From: Methanogenium organophilum
GTDB taxonomy: Archaea; Halobacteriota; Methanomicrobia; Methanomicrobiales; Methanomicrobiaceae
Assembly (NCBI RefSeq): GCF_026684035.1
Contig: NZ_CP113361.1
Coordinates: forward strand, 1,922,001-1,986,000
Length of the DNA stretch: 64,000 bases
Direction: 5' to 3'
Notes under the pieces: generated by a model
Seen by the model: only the letters and a program-made list of their open reading frames with translations
Told to the model about the DNA's origin: nothing
Database searches by the model: none
Shown: piece after piece, positions 27,893-36,977 of the stretch
Layout of the letters: every line of letters begins with the position of its first letter
Numbering within the stretch: the stretch's first letter is position 1
Position numbers and translations under genes: made by a program

Positions 27893-29065
27893 ATGTACCT
27901 TGATTCAGAAGATGAAAAGATTCTTGCAGGAGAATATGGCGAAACCCGCAGGAAAATGATGGAGATCCTCGTCGCTCTGGGGAAGGTCTTCGGGGCAGAG
28001 AAGTTTGTACCAATCACCAGTGCACAGGTGGCAGGTGCATCGTATAAGACAATAGGGAAATGGGGACTTGAATGGCTGAGAAGTCTTGACGCACGGGTGG
28101 CAGTGCCTGCTGTTTTAAACCCCATCGGGATGCCGCGTGAACGATGGCAGGAGATGGGTATCCCGTCTGATTTTGCAGATAAGCAGAATGCTGTCCTGCA
28201 GGCATACCGTCGGCTTGGCGTCAAACTGGAGTGTACCTGCACTCCATACTATATCAACCGGACATCCTATGGGGATCATGTTGCATGGTCAGAGTCATCC
28301 GCAGTGAGTTATGCAAACTCTGTGATCGGTGCCCGGACAAACCGTGAAGGTGGCCCGTCTGCGCTTGCTGCGGCAATTATCGGGAAGACACCATACTATG
28401 GGTTGCATCTCTGGGAAAACAGGATGCCACAGGTGGCGTTTCGAATAGAAGCGGAGGAAACAGTTCATGCCAGTCATTACGGTGCCATCGGGTATCTGGC
28501 GGGGAAGGAGGCAGGAAATCGTGTGCCTATCTTCACCGGAATTCGGCCAAACCGTGATCAGCTGAAGGCGCTGGGTGCTGCAATGGCTGCGAGTGGTGCG
28601 GTGGCGCTGTATCATGTTGACGGAATCACTCCCGATTCCCGTGTTCTGAGGGAACGTGGGATGGATATCTCTGTTCTTGAAACGATCACCATTACCGGTG
28701 AAGAGATTGAGGCCATATTTAAGGAACAGACTGTTGATGCAGTGGCAATTGGATGTCCGCATTGCTCAGAGGACGAACTTGAGGAGATTGCGGGCCTTCT
28801 GAAGGGAAAAACGGTAAAAATACCACTCTACATATTTGCTGCACGGGGAGTTGCACAGGCGAATCCAAATCTTGTGGGAACTATTGAGATGTCGGGTGCA
28901 AAGGTATGGGAGGACACCTGCATCGTTGTCTCTCCCGGAATGGATCATTTTGGCACAATTATGGTCAATTCCGGAAAGGCTTTCGCGTATGTGCCGAATA
29001 TGTGCGGTGCTGCAGCAGTTCTTGGTTCAACTGAGGAATGCATTGCTGCTGCACTGGGTGAATAA
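27893..29065 (+). CDS. Aconitase X large subunit, probable phosphomevalonate dehydratase
   Basis: A 390-residue aconitase-X catalytic (large) subunit, formerly DUF521. Cysteines that could hold an iron-sulfur cluster are Cys114 and Cys116 (ECTCTPYY), Cys288 and Cys291 (GCPHCSED), Cys343 and Cys371 (PNMCGAAA). The archaeal two-subunit enzyme dehydrates mevalonate 5-phosphate to trans-anhydromevalonate 5-phosphate, the step before the UbiD decarboxylase encoded just upstream. The small subunit (DUF126, about 130 residues) is usually needed and is not seen next to this gene, so it must be elsewhere in the genome. It is the last gene of the HD-ubiX-ubiD-acnX run. Confidence 0.9.
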   Translation: MYLDSEDEKILAGEYGETRRKMMEILVALGKVFGAEKFVPITSAQVAGASYKTIGKWGLEWLRSLDARVAVPAVLNPIGMPRERWQEMGIPSDFADKQNAVLQAYRRLGVKLECTCTPYYINRTSYGDHVAWSESSAVSYANSVIGARTNREGGPSALAAAIIGKTPYYGLHLWENRMPQVAFRIEAEETVHASHYGAIGYLAGKEAGNRVPIFTGIRPNRDQLKALGAAMAASGAVALYHVDGITPDSRVLRERGMDISVLETITITGEEIEAIFKEQTVDAVAIGCPHCSEDELEEIAGLLKGKTVKIPLYIFAARGVAQANPNLVGTIEMSGAKVWEDTCIVVSPGMDHFGTIMVNSGKAFAYVPNMCGAAAVLGSTEECIAAALGE

Positions 29066-29309
29066 TCAAATATCACATTTTTGGCCGAATTATTCCTGTT
29101 CGCCTGCTTATGTATGTGGTATGAACGGGTGCGAAATTTAATCAATTTCCGATTTTTATTATTCGTAAACACACCCATTGAAAATGTTGCATAAGAGGGG
29201 AATTCCATTTTTGTGGGGTAATTCAGCTTGATGAATAAGGGAACCGGTTTATTGCCCTACTCCTTATTTTCTGACCGTTTTGTCCCTCTCTGTAGGGGAA
29301 TTCGGCGGC

Positions 29310-29496
29310 AAAATGGACGTAATTTGGACGAGTATTTCCTGCCTGAAAATATGGGCTGTAATGCCCTTTATTTGCTAAATACGCGATTTATTGTGAAGTA
29401 CTGAGCGCCCTATATTCGCATGATTTTTGGGGGGACGTATGGGTAATCTCCGGTCATGAACGGTCCACTCCGTGCTTCTGTGTGGGCATTTTTTCT
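29310..29496 (+). repeat. Dispersed intergenic element, copy A
   Basis: About 187 bp that aligns with 41006-41187. Shared islands are AAAATGGACGT, GCTAAA, GATTTATTGT and GATTTTTGGG, then a largely ungapped GGACGTATGGGTAATCTC-type stretch ending in a T-rich run. The spacings between islands agree within 1-2 bp (53 against 51, 27 against 26), which argues for common descent rather than chance. Confidence 0.6.
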
Positions 29497-29706
29497 CATG
29501 GTACAGCCCCCATATTCAAGGCTATTTATCATTGCTTAACCGGGTGGGGGTGATTTGTAATTCCTCGAAACATGGATTGATCCGCTGGTACAGGATAGGA
29601 GCAAACAGCAATCCGGATGTCTGTCACCCCGAGGGATCCCCCTTATTCTGAGGTTGACAATATAAGGATGAGAGCCATCAATAAATCATCAAAGAAGGAG
29701 TGAAAG

Positions 29707-29723
29707 TCCCTGTGCGACAGGGA
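29707..29723 (-). terminator. Hairpin, possible SulP terminator
   Basis: Perfect inverted repeat TCCCTGT-GCG-ACAGGGA about 60-75 bp beyond the SulP stop on its transcribed strand. A pyrimidine-rich stretch follows in that direction. Archaeal terminators do not need hairpins, so the function is uncertain. Confidence 0.35.
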
Positions 29724-29784
29724 ACTGATTATATACCACATGGTTCAGTAGATCCGTTGATTTCGCAAATCGGATTAACCGGTT

Positions 29785-31221
29785 TTAGGAAAATCCCTTG
29801 TCGAGTGTCTTCTGGCTTTCTATATCCAGGCCTGTTACATAAACCGATGCACCTTCCTGCTGATATTTGTCGATTACCCGTGCAATTGCCTCGACGGCGG
29901 ACTGATCCCAGATATGGGAATTGCGGAAGTCAATCTCGATCTTTTTTGGATCACCGGCATAATCGAAAAGGTCGATGAATGCTCTCATTGTTCCGAAGAA
30001 CAACTGTCCTCTTACAGTATAGACTTTCACTCCGTCTTCCCGTGCAGTGTCTGAAACGGAGATGACTGACATTTTCCATGCCATTGCAAGGGCAGCAAGC
30101 ACAACGCCCGTTAACACACCTTTTGCAAGGTCATGTGTGTAAACAACAATCGCGATCGTTGCAAGCATAACGAATGCATCGCTCTTCGGTATTTTGGCGA
30201 TGTCCTGAACAGACTGCCATTCAAATGTCCCGATTGCGACCATGATCATAACACCGACAAGTGCCGCCATGGGGATTTGTTCCACAAGATCACCGAGAAC
30301 AATGATTAAAAAAATCAGGAACAGTCCCGCAGTCATTGATGAAAGGCGCCCCCGTCCTCCCGATGTCACGTTGATGACAGACTGACCGATCATCGCACAT
30401 CCAGCCATACCTCCAAAGAAACCGGTAATGAAGTTCGCAATTCCCTGTCCCTTCACTTCGCGGTTTTTATTGCTTCGTGTATCAGTCATTTCATCAATAA
30501 TTGATGCAGTAAGAAGCGATTCAAGAAGGCCTACAATAACAAGGGTTGCTGAATACGGAAGAATAATAAGCAGTGTTTCAAGGGTTAGCGGCACTATTGG
30601 AAGATGAAATGTCGGGAGTGTCTGTGTAATTGAGCCTAAATCTCCTACGGTCAGGACATGTAGCCCTGTCCCGATTGCAATAGTAGTCATCACAACAATA
30701 GCAACAAGGGGTGCCGGCACTGCCCGTGTAAACCGGGGAAGAATATAGATGATTCCGATTGTTGCTGCGGTCATTGCATATACGAGAAGCGTTGCGCCAA
30801 TCAAAAACGGGATTTGGGCAAGAAATATCAATATTGCAAGGGAATTGACAAAGCCCAGCACTACAGAATATGGAATGAAAGAAATAAATCGGCCCACTTT
30901 GAAAAGACCAAGAACAAACTGCAGAATACCGGTGAGAATGGTTGCGGCAAGGAGGTATTCAACTCCGAAATCCCGTACAAGGACAACCATGACTAGTGCC
31001 ATTGAACCGGTGGCAGCAGAGATCATGCCCGGTCTCCCTCCGGCAATGGATATGACGACGGCAATACAGAATGAGGCATACAGCCCAACCATGGGGTCGA
31101 CACCAGCGATAATGGAAAAAGCAATGGCTTCAGGAATCAGTGCAAGTGCAACGGTGATTCCTGCCAGTACATCACCCCGTATGTTTGACAGCCATTCGTC
31201 CTTAATTTTTTGCGCGTTCAA
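29785..31221 (-). CDS. SulP-family anion transporter with STAS domain
   Basis: A 478-residue SulP (SLC26-like) transporter. The N-terminal signature region [25 protein letters not shown] and many hydrophobic helices (about 20-385) form the transport domain. A C-terminal STAS domain (about 390-475) contains the conserved WDQSAVEAI. Bacterial relatives carry sulfate, bicarbonate or dicarboxylates; the substrate here is unknown. The start is a TTG at 31221: an in-frame TAA lies two codons upstream, no ATG is near, and GGAG stands 9 nt before it. A Usp gene lies divergently upstream across a 546-bp spacer, a common partnership for SulP genes. Confidence 0.9.
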   Translation of the reverse strand: MNAQKIKDEWLSNIRGDVLAGITVALALIPEAIAFSIIAGVDPMVGLYASFCIAVVISIAGGRPGMISAATGSMALVMVVLVRDFGVEYLLAATILTGILQFVLGLFKVGRFISFIPYSVVLGFVNSLAILIFLAQIPFLIGATLLVYAMTAATIGIIYILPRFTRAVPAPLVAIVVMTTIAIGTGLHVLTVGDLGSITQTLPTFHLPIVPLTLETLLIILPYSATLVIVGLLESLLTASIIDEMTDTRSNKNREVKGQGIANFITGFFGGMAGCAMIGQSVINVTSGGRGRLSSMTAGLFLIFLIIVLGDLVEQIPMAALVGVMIMVAIGTFEWQSVQDIAKIPKSDAFVMLATIAIVVYTHDLAKGVLTGVVLAALAMAWKMSVISVSDTAREDGVKVYTVRGQLFFGTMRAFIDLFDYAGDPKKIEIDFRNSHIWDQSAVEAIARVIDKYQQEGASVYVTGLDIESQKTLDKGFS

Positions 31222-31767
31222 GAATTATGTCTCCATGAAATTAGAATACTGATTATATGTGCGATATTTTGGATTTAATGCGGAATTATATTTAATTTGT
31301 GTGGATATATATATTTGTTATTCTCCATTTTTCATTCAAATTAACGGAAGAATTATTGAAAAATCCTCATATGCGATATTTTGTTAAGTGAATACAATTC
31401 GCGACTCAGGGTGTTAATAATTACGCAGGACAGAATAATCAGACTGCGATAAACGTGGTTTGGAAATCCTGTATGTGTATGAATATATTCTACGGGTTTT
31501 TTTGGCTGAAATCATATAATGATAGTTCAATTCATATTTATTATTGCAGCTGTATAGCAGATCTATTCGTGTGGTGGATCGCTATTTCTTTATAGGGAGT
31601 AAATCAGATTCTATCGCGAATTTATAGGGTGGTAAGACCCGGTGACGGCGTGGTTTTTGGGATGCTATATTTCATCATTGCGTCTGATATTCCGGATAAA
31701 TTGCTACCCGGATGCCGGATTTGGTGTAAGGAATTTTCGAACGGGATTTACCCGGAGTAAAAATATC
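31222..31767. promoter_or_regulatory. Divergent SulP / Usp intergenic region, 546 bp
   Basis: AT-rich spacer that must hold both promoters. An 11-bp direct repeat GCGATATTTTG occurs at about 31261-31271 and again at about 31375-31385, each within an AT-rich context; the first is 40 bp upstream of the SulP start. It could be a regulator site. A T-run lies at 31498-31504. A GGAG at about 31752 precedes the Usp ATG by about 12 nt. No gene is visible. Confidence 0.4.
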
Positions 31768-32190
31768 ATGTATACAAAAATTCTTCTCGCAACTGATGGT
31801 TCTGAAAATGCACGGCGTGCAGCTGATGAAGCGGCAGGACTTGCAAGGGAACTCTCATCTCATGTGATTCTGGTGTATATTATCAACACGCCTCCTTCAC
31901 AATCGAGGATGGCAAAGGCAAATTTTGATGTCCATTCCCTTCTGGAAGAGGATGCCAGATCTGAAATTAAGGATACAATCCAGATTTTTGAAAAGGAAGA
32001 TCTTCCATATACGTTAAAGGTGGCAATCGGAGATCCTGCGGCTGAAATTATTGAAATTGCTGAAAAAGAAAAAACTGATATGATTGTCATCGGTAGCCGC
32101 GGTCTGGGAACAATTAAAGGAGTATTTATGGGAAGTGTCAGTCAGAGAGTTGCTCACCATGCATCATGTCCGGTTATGATTGTAAAATAA
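31768..32190 (+). CDS. Universal stress protein, UspA family
   Basis: A 140-residue UspA-fold protein starting MYTKILLATDGSENARRAADEA and ending with the ATP-binding signature GSRGLGTIKGVFMGSVSQRVAH. The open frame begins at 31642, but the ATG at 31768 matches the family start. It is divergent from the SulP gene, and the short second HEAT-repeat gene converges on it from downstream. A second Usp (16184-16636) also neighbours a HEAT-repeat gene in this window. Confidence 0.92.
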   Translation: MYTKILLATDGSENARRAADEAAGLARELSSHVILVYIINTPPSQSRMAKANFDVHSLLEEDARSEIKDTIQIFEKEDLPYTLKVAIGDPAAEIIEIAEKEKTDMIVIGSRGLGTIKGVFMGSVSQRVAHHASCPVMIVK

Positions 32191-32382
32191 TGTTGTTGTT
32201 CCCGATTTTAGGAAAGAACGATTGGATACTGTTATTGGACATCTGGTATGAATTGCCGGCACAATAAACCGAATTTTGAAAAAGTTCATATTCAATTAAT
32301 GAAGAAGGGAATCTGAGAGAAATGGAGAGTTCTTGTGTTATTTGATGGTTTTTAAGAATGGGTTTACATTCATCTCTTCTAT

Positions 32383-33006
32383 TCACGTTTTTTTGATTTT
32401 TCGGATCGCCTGTTCAACTGCGTCTTTGATATCCGGGTCATTGAGAGATTCGTTGAGGATTTTTATGGCTTCATCTCCTCTAAACGCCACGATTGCCTCC
32501 ACTGCCTCTTTTTTCACTTTTTTATTTCTGTCCTTTATACAGCGTGAGAGAGGTTCTGTTGCCCGCTTGTCACCAATCAGTACCAATGCTTTAATTGCTG
32601 CAATTCTCACTTTCGGTTTTTTATCTTCCAGTAGTCTGATGAGATGAACAACTGCCCGTTTATCTTTTAGCAGGCCAAGTCCGGTTGCGGCACCCTTTCT
32701 CAGCCACTGTTCCTTACTGTCCAGACAATCAATGAGGGGAATGGTGGCCCGCTTGTCACCAATTTTGCCCAGTGATTTGGCGGCGATCCAGCTGACGTCA
32801 ACGTATTCGTCTCTCAGAGATTCGATGAGTGGTCCGACAGCTTCCGCCGCATGCATATTTCCCAGTATTTCAGCCGCTTTCCATCGAAAGGTAAGATTGT
32901 CACTTTTAAGGAGGGCGATATATTTCTCTATCGCCTCAGTTCGTTTTTTTTGGAGTTCCTCTTCTGTAAGAGAAACACCTTTAGTGGCTTTGGCAGGATG
33001 AAGCAT
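32383..33006 (-). CDS. Small HEAT-repeat protein
   Basis: At least 207 residues of HEAT / PBS-lyase-like repeats of about 31 residues each (IGDKRATIPLIDCL, LKDKRAVVHLIRLL, IGDKRATEPLSRCI, FRGDEAIKILNESL). The start is uncertain. I mark the ATG at 33006, just before the repeats. The frame continues to 33270; an ATG at 33114 would add a hydrophobic segment (about residues 14-39) that could anchor the protein in the membrane. Repeat proteins of this type bind other proteins; no partner is evident. It converges with the Usp gene and is divergent from trpF. Confidence 0.8.
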   Translation of the reverse strand: MLHPAKATKGVSLTEEELQKKRTEAIEKYIALLKSDNLTFRWKAAEILGNMHAAEAVGPLIESLRDEYVDVSWIAAKSLGKIGDKRATIPLIDCLDSKEQWLRKGAATGLGLLKDKRAVVHLIRLLEDKKPKVRIAAIKALVLIGDKRATEPLSRCIKDRNKKVKKEAVEAIVAFRGDEAIKILNESLNDPDIKDAVEQAIRKIKKT

Positions 33007-33319
33007 GATGAACCACAATGGCAATGAGATAAAAGGATATTTAAATATGATCCTGATGAGGCAAAGGATTGTGCGAAAGTGAATTTTAATATGAATTCTC
33101 TGCCAATCACTCATATGATTTAATAACCTGGATATATCCGTTGATCTGAAAAATATGATTTCTGGAAATGATATTTCGTGAGATACTATGCCATTATTCC
33201 TGATGTCAAACAGAAATCCCATATCCGGATATTGTTCCGGGTTGGCATACACATGTTTTTCCACTGACAATGGTGGTTATCCGTCTGTAGACACAAAAAT
33301 ACTACAGAGGTAACATATT

Positions 33320-33916
33320 ATGCGGATTAAAATCTGTGGTATTACTACAAAAGAAGATGCATTGGCTGCAGTCTCGGCAGGCGGAGATGCTATTGGGGTA
33401 ATTTGCCATTCGCCGGAATCGCCCCGTAATCTACCGGATGCCAACGTGCGGAAAATATTTTCAGCGTTACCTCCCGGGGTAATCTGTGTCTGTGTCACCC
33501 ATACCAGAGATCCGGATGAGCTCCAGGCTGTTTGCCGTCTTTCTCCTGATGAAATTCAGATTAATCATCCATTTCCCCGGTCTATGGTGCCAGCTTCGAT
33601 TCGTGTAGTCCGGGTCATCGCCCCCGGGATGACGGTGCCGGATGACTACGATGCGGTGATCGTCGATGCGAGTATGGGGAGGGGAAAAAAGTATGATCCT
33701 GCGTATTCTGTTTTTGTGAGGAATACAGCAACAATCCCGTTCTATCTGGCAGGTGGGCTGACGCCAGAGAATGTCAGTGAGGCAGTGAGTATTGTCCGTC
33801 CGGATGGTGTGGATGTAGCAACCGGAGTTGAACTGTCTCCAGGGATGAAAGATCATGCAAAAATTCGTGCGTTTATCCGGGCAGTAAGGGATGCAGAAGT
33901 ATCGGTGGAAAAATGA
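33320..33916 (+). CDS. trpF: Phosphoribosylanthranilate isomerase
   Basis: A 198-residue TrpF of the (beta/alpha)8 type, the third step of tryptophan synthesis. The N-terminal MRIKICGITTKEDALAA carries the catalytic Cys6, and the catalytic Asp is in VIVDASMG. The phosphate-binding end reads YLAGGLTPENVSEA and DGVDVATGVELSPGMKD. The usual QLHG segment is altered (QINHPFP). It stands alone, without other trp genes, with GAGGT about 10 nt upstream of the ATG. It converges with glmM. Confidence 0.9.
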   Translation: MRIKICGITTKEDALAAVSAGGDAIGVICHSPESPRNLPDANVRKIFSALPPGVICVCVTHTRDPDELQAVCRLSPDEIQINHPFPRSMVPASIRVVRVIAPGMTVPDDYDAVIVDASMGRGKKYDPAYSVFVRNTATIPFYLAGGLTPENVSEAVSIVRPDGVDVATGVELSPGMKDHAKIRAFIRAVRDAEVSVEK

Positions 33917-33935
33917 ATGAATGTGTGTGCAGAAT

Positions 33936-35285
33936 TCAGAGTGAGATGGTTTTTGTTATCTCATCTCTGAATGCCTGCGCTTCATCCTCTGTTTCTGCCT
34001 CCACATAAAGGCGCATAAATGGTTCTGTTCCGGAAGGACGGAGAAGTGCCCACATCCCTTTTCGGTTAATTCTTACCCCATCTGTTAGATCAAGGGTATC
34101 GCCGGAAAAGGCATTCTTTGCAGTTTCCAGAAGTTCATTTGGGGAATCCGTGTATATCTTATCCTTCAGCATTGCATGTGGTGGCAGCGTGGATCTGAGT
34201 TCACTGAGCGTTTTTCCGCTCGATTTCAGGAGTGCCACCATCGTTGCCGCAGTCATCGCTCCGTCACGGCAGTGCTGGTGACCCGGAAGAATGAGGCCGC
34301 CATTTCCTTCTCCTCCATAAACAACTGTCTCTCCCTCTGCTGCAAGAGCCATCATCCTGCGTGCGACAGAGATACTTCCAACGCGTGTATATTCAACAGT
34401 AGATCCGGTTTCTTCAGCAATTTTTTCCGCCAGGAATGAGGTACTGACTGGTGTGACGACCATGCCGGGCGTCTCAGAACAGATGAACCGTTCGACAAGG
34501 GCAAACTGTTCATTCTCCTCCAGATAGTGTCCGGTTTCATCGACAAACACTGCCCGGTCTGCATCGCCGTCATGTGCGACTCCAAAGGCAGCACCTGTTT
34601 CGCGGACAAGTTCTGCCAGAGGCTGAAGCCCTTCCGGTGATGGTTCCGGCATTCTTCCTGGGAATGTCCCGTCCATCATGCCGTTGATAGTGAAGACGTG
34701 GCACCCCATCTGTGTGAGGACCTTCGGTGTGCTTTCACAGGCAGGGCCGGATCCCGGGTCTGCAACGACAGTCATTCCGTCTGCATCGCAATTGTTCCAG
34801 TACCCTGCAACGGCATTGATATACTCGTATATCATTTCCGGTGCCGCGGAGAGGATGCCCATCTCTTCCCATTCTGCAAGCGTAAATTCTTCTGCAAAGA
34901 GACGTTGTTCAAGGCGAATGGTCTCTGCATCGTCCATCTCTGTTCCGTCTCCTTCGATTATTTTCACGCCGTTATATTCAGGGGGGTTGTGAGATGCGGT
35001 GATGACCGCCCCGGCATCGAAGTGTTCACGGACCAGATACTGGACGGCAGGGGTGGGGAGGACGCCAAGGTCAACGACATCACATCCGGTTGCAAGCAGT
35101 CCTGCTATTACTGCACGGGAGAGTGCCGGGCCGGATGTGCGGGTATCGCGTCCAATCCCAATACGTCCTTTTCGCATGCTCCCGAGTGCCATCCCAATTT
35201 TCATTACCAGTTCCGGGTTCATCTGTTCGCCGATGACACCCCGCACTCCGTTTGTGCCAAACAATTGTTTTTTAGGCATTTCCAT
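33936..35285 (-). CDS. glmM: Phosphoglucosamine mutase / phosphohexomutase
   Basis: A 449-residue alpha-D-phosphohexomutase. It begins FGTNGVRGVIGEQMNPE, has the phosphoserine loop TASHNPPEYNG (Ser98), the metal loop DGDADRAVF, the sugar-binding GEGNGGLI and the C-terminal phosphate-binding RPSGTEPFMRLYVEA. The FGTNGVRG start favours the GlmM group (glucosamine-6-phosphate to glucosamine-1-phosphate), needed for UDP-GlcNAc and surface glycans; phosphomannomutase activity is also possible. The ATG at 35285 has GGAGG 8 nt upstream and overlaps the previous gene by 14 bp, so it is coupled to the MobB-MoaE gene. Confidence 0.88.
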   Translation of the reverse strand: MEMPKKQLFGTNGVRGVIGEQMNPELVMKIGMALGSMRKGRIGIGRDTRTSGPALSRAVIAGLLATGCDVVDLGVLPTPAVQYLVREHFDAGAVITASHNPPEYNGVKIIEGDGTEMDDAETIRLEQRLFAEEFTLAEWEEMGILSAAPEMIYEYINAVAGYWNNCDADGMTVVADPGSGPACESTPKVLTQMGCHVFTINGMMDGTFPGRMPEPSPEGLQPLAELVRETGAAFGVAHDGDADRAVFVDETGHYLEENEQFALVERFICSETPGMVVTPVSTSFLAEKIAEETGSTVEYTRVGSISVARRMMALAAEGETVVYGGEGNGGLILPGHQHCRDGAMTAATMVALLKSSGKTLSELRSTLPPHAMLKDKIYTDSPNELLETAKNAFSGDTLDLTDGVRINRKGMWALLRPSGTEPFMRLYVEAETEDEAQAFRDEITKTISL

Positions 35286-36063
35286 GGTATTCTCCCTCCA
35301 GTGTTTTTCCTACATCATGTAATTCATGTTTCATTCGGTCTATTCCCTGCATCAGTGCGGCAAAGGCTTCCTGCCGGTGTTTGGCAATAACTGCAATGTA
35401 TGTGAGGTTATCACCTGCGGGAATAACACCTGTCCTGTGGTGGAAGCGCACCCCAAGAACACCGGGAATCTGTTCCATATCCTTTTGTATATCTTCTGAG
35501 AGTGCATTGATTGTTGTTGTGTCTGAAAAATCCATTGATTCGGTGATCTCTGAGCCGGTAACCTTACGGACAATGCCATTGAATGCAGCGATACATCCGG
35601 TTTCATCTGACATGCAGTCCCGTTTTAGTTCCTGCACCAGTCCCTGAAGGGTAAAAACTTCAGCAAACTCAGAGATCTGTGTCAGAACATCTTCCGGCTT
35701 TGGATTCCTTAGAATGCACTGCTCAATTTCCAGGTCACCAATGACTACCTTGGGAAATGATTCTGCTTTGTGTCCTTCAATAATGGTGTATTCCACTCCC
35801 TGATCTGCGAGAAGGTCGAGCATATCATAGAGTGAACCGTTTCGTATAGCAGCCATTGCTTTTTCAGGGTCGGTGCCGATGACAATGTCTGCCCCGTGTT
35901 CATAGTGGGTCGTGGTGTCTTTCCCGGGGCTCAGTTCAAAATGATGTGAATGGAGGTGCTTTATCACCGCTGTCTTCCCGTGATTTTTGAGCAGGGGAAT
36001 GAGGGAATGAATAAAAGTGGTCTTCCCGCTGTTAGACCTGCCGACTACATGGATAATTCTCAT
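35272..36063 (-). CDS. MobB-MoaE fusion protein, molybdopterin cofactor synthesis
   Basis: A 263-residue two-domain protein. Residues 1-150 are MobB-like, with P-loop GRSNSGKTT (8-16), and in MobB proteins bind GTP and help load guanine dinucleotide onto molybdopterin. Residues 155-263 resemble MoaE, the large subunit of molybdopterin synthase (GCIAAFNGIVR and VRFHHRTGVIPAGDNLTYIAVIA, with HRQEAFAALMQGIDRMKHE). The usual PIWKKE-like end is changed to HDVGKTLEGE, but two lysines in this area are kept and may serve as the catalytic pair. The cofactor is needed by formylmethanofuran and formate dehydrogenases. It is coupled at both ends to neighbours (4-bp and 14-bp overlaps). Confidence 0.83.
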   Translation of the reverse strand: MRIIHVVGRSNSGKTTFIHSLIPLLKNHGKTAVIKHLHSHHFELSPGKDTTTHYEHGADIVIGTDPEKAMAAIRNGSLYDMLDLLADQGVEYTIIEGHKAESFPKVVIGDLEIEQCILRNPKPEDVLTQISEFAEVFTLQGLVQELKRDCMSDETGCIAAFNGIVRKVTGSEITESMDFSDTTTINALSEDIQKDMEQIPGVLGVRFHHRTGVIPAGDNLTYIAVIAKHRQEAFAALMQGIDRMKHELHDVGKTLEGEYHGNA

Positions 36064-36977
36064 TTTTTCTCTCCGTCTGTGGGAATCTTGTCTTCCTCTT
36101 CTGTTTCTTCATCTATGTTTGCAGGTTCACGGTTTCTAATCATGGACGCTGCTTCGGCCACTTCACGCATGACTTCTGTGATACGGTCTTCAACATCTAT
36201 CTCATCATCAATGTCAATTGATGTGCCCTCGACTTCTAAAAGAAAACGGGCTACTTCTGAGGATTCAAAGAGAATGTCGTCCAGTTCGTCTGCGGTAAAA
36301 AACCCACAGAGGGCCCCGTAAAAAAATGTGGCACCTGATTTTCTGACTTTCCGTTTGAATGAACTGCGTGCCTGATTGACTGCCTGCGGTGAGTAGGTGT
36401 CTGTCATAAAAGGGACCAGATCGGGCAGATTCTCACCGATAAATGTCATCTCTGCACCGCCACGGGTGGTAAAGTCAGCACAGAGGCGGGCTATGGCCCA
36501 CTCACGTGCTGTAACATAGGTGTGTTTTCGGAGAAACTGATTTACCCGCCGGTATGCTGCTCCATCCACCTTCTGGAATTTACGGTATTTGTTAATCCGT
36601 TCCTCATCTTCGGCTGAGAGGGGTGGGCGACCTGGTAGCAGGACCGGCATATCAGCGTTTATTCCGAGGAGGGCCTGCACTTCCTTTTGTATCTGCGCAT
36701 ACGATTTATCGATTAATTCGGCAGTGGAATCATCAGCTCTTTCTGAAGAGACCGGGGTGTCATCAGGGGAGGTATGTTCAGTTAATTCTTCTTGGTCTTC
36801 CCCTTCAGTTGCGCCTCCCGTATCCGGGACATCTGATTTTTCAGAGGATTCTCCTGAGATAGGGTTCATTTCTGTGGCTGGTTCGTGCTGTTCTTCCCGG
36901 GGCAGTTCTTCCTCTGGCACAGGAGATGTATTCTGCCCGTTTTCGTATTCCGGGAAATTCCCTTCAACAACCATCAA
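36060..36977 (-). CDS. Conserved archaeal protein, possibly DUF5806
   Basis: A 305-residue soluble protein in two parts. The first 85 residues are acidic, rich in Glu, Ser and Thr, and look disordered. The conserved part (about 85-270) contains KYRKFQKVDGAAYRRVNQ, YVTAREWAIARLCADF and FMTDTYSPQAVNQARSSF, followed by a second acidic tail. I recall similar sequence in haloarchaeal DUF5806 proteins. The Arg/Lys-rich, helical centre could bind nucleic acid, but that is only a guess. It is first in an operon with the MobB-MoaE fusion and glmM, overlapping the former by 4 bp (ATGA). Confidence 0.72.
   Translation of the reverse strand: MMVVEGNFPEYENGQNTSPVPEEELPREEQHEPATEMNPISGESSEKSDVPDTGGATEGEDQEELTEHTSPDDTPVSSERADDSTAELIDKSYAQIQKEVQALLGINADMPVLLPGRPPLSAEDEERINKYRKFQKVDGAAYRRVNQFLRKHTYVTAREWAIARLCADFTTRGGAEMTFIGENLPDLVPFMTDTYSPQAVNQARSSFKRKVRKSGATFFYGALCGFFTADELDDILFESSEVARFLLEVEGTSIDIDDEIDVEDRITEVMREVAEAASMIRNREPANIDEETEEEDKIPTDGEKK

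Larger units (their letters stand above)
29066..29784. other. Gene-free convergent region, 719 bp
   Basis: This lies between the 3' ends of the aconitase-X gene and the SulP gene, so no promoter is required here. No open frame longer than about 90 codons looks real. It holds a diverged copy of a dispersed intergenic element (29310-29496) and a short perfect hairpin (29707-29723). The remainder shows no feature I can name. Confidence 0.6.

Noticed and set aside
27487-28242. 251-codon minus-strand open frame across the UbiD and aconitase-X genes
   Set aside because: Antisense shadow; both sense genes have clear family motifs.
29066-29784. tRNA or other stable RNA gene in the convergent gap
   Set aside because: I found no T-loop or acceptor-stem pattern; only a short hairpin and the dispersed element are visible.
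29066-29784. Aconitase-X small subunit gene next to the large subunit
   Set aside because: No open frame of about 130 codons is present on either strand in this gap.
34698-35390. 230-codon plus-strand open frame inside glmM
   Set aside because: Antisense shadow with Cys/His-rich nonsense composition.
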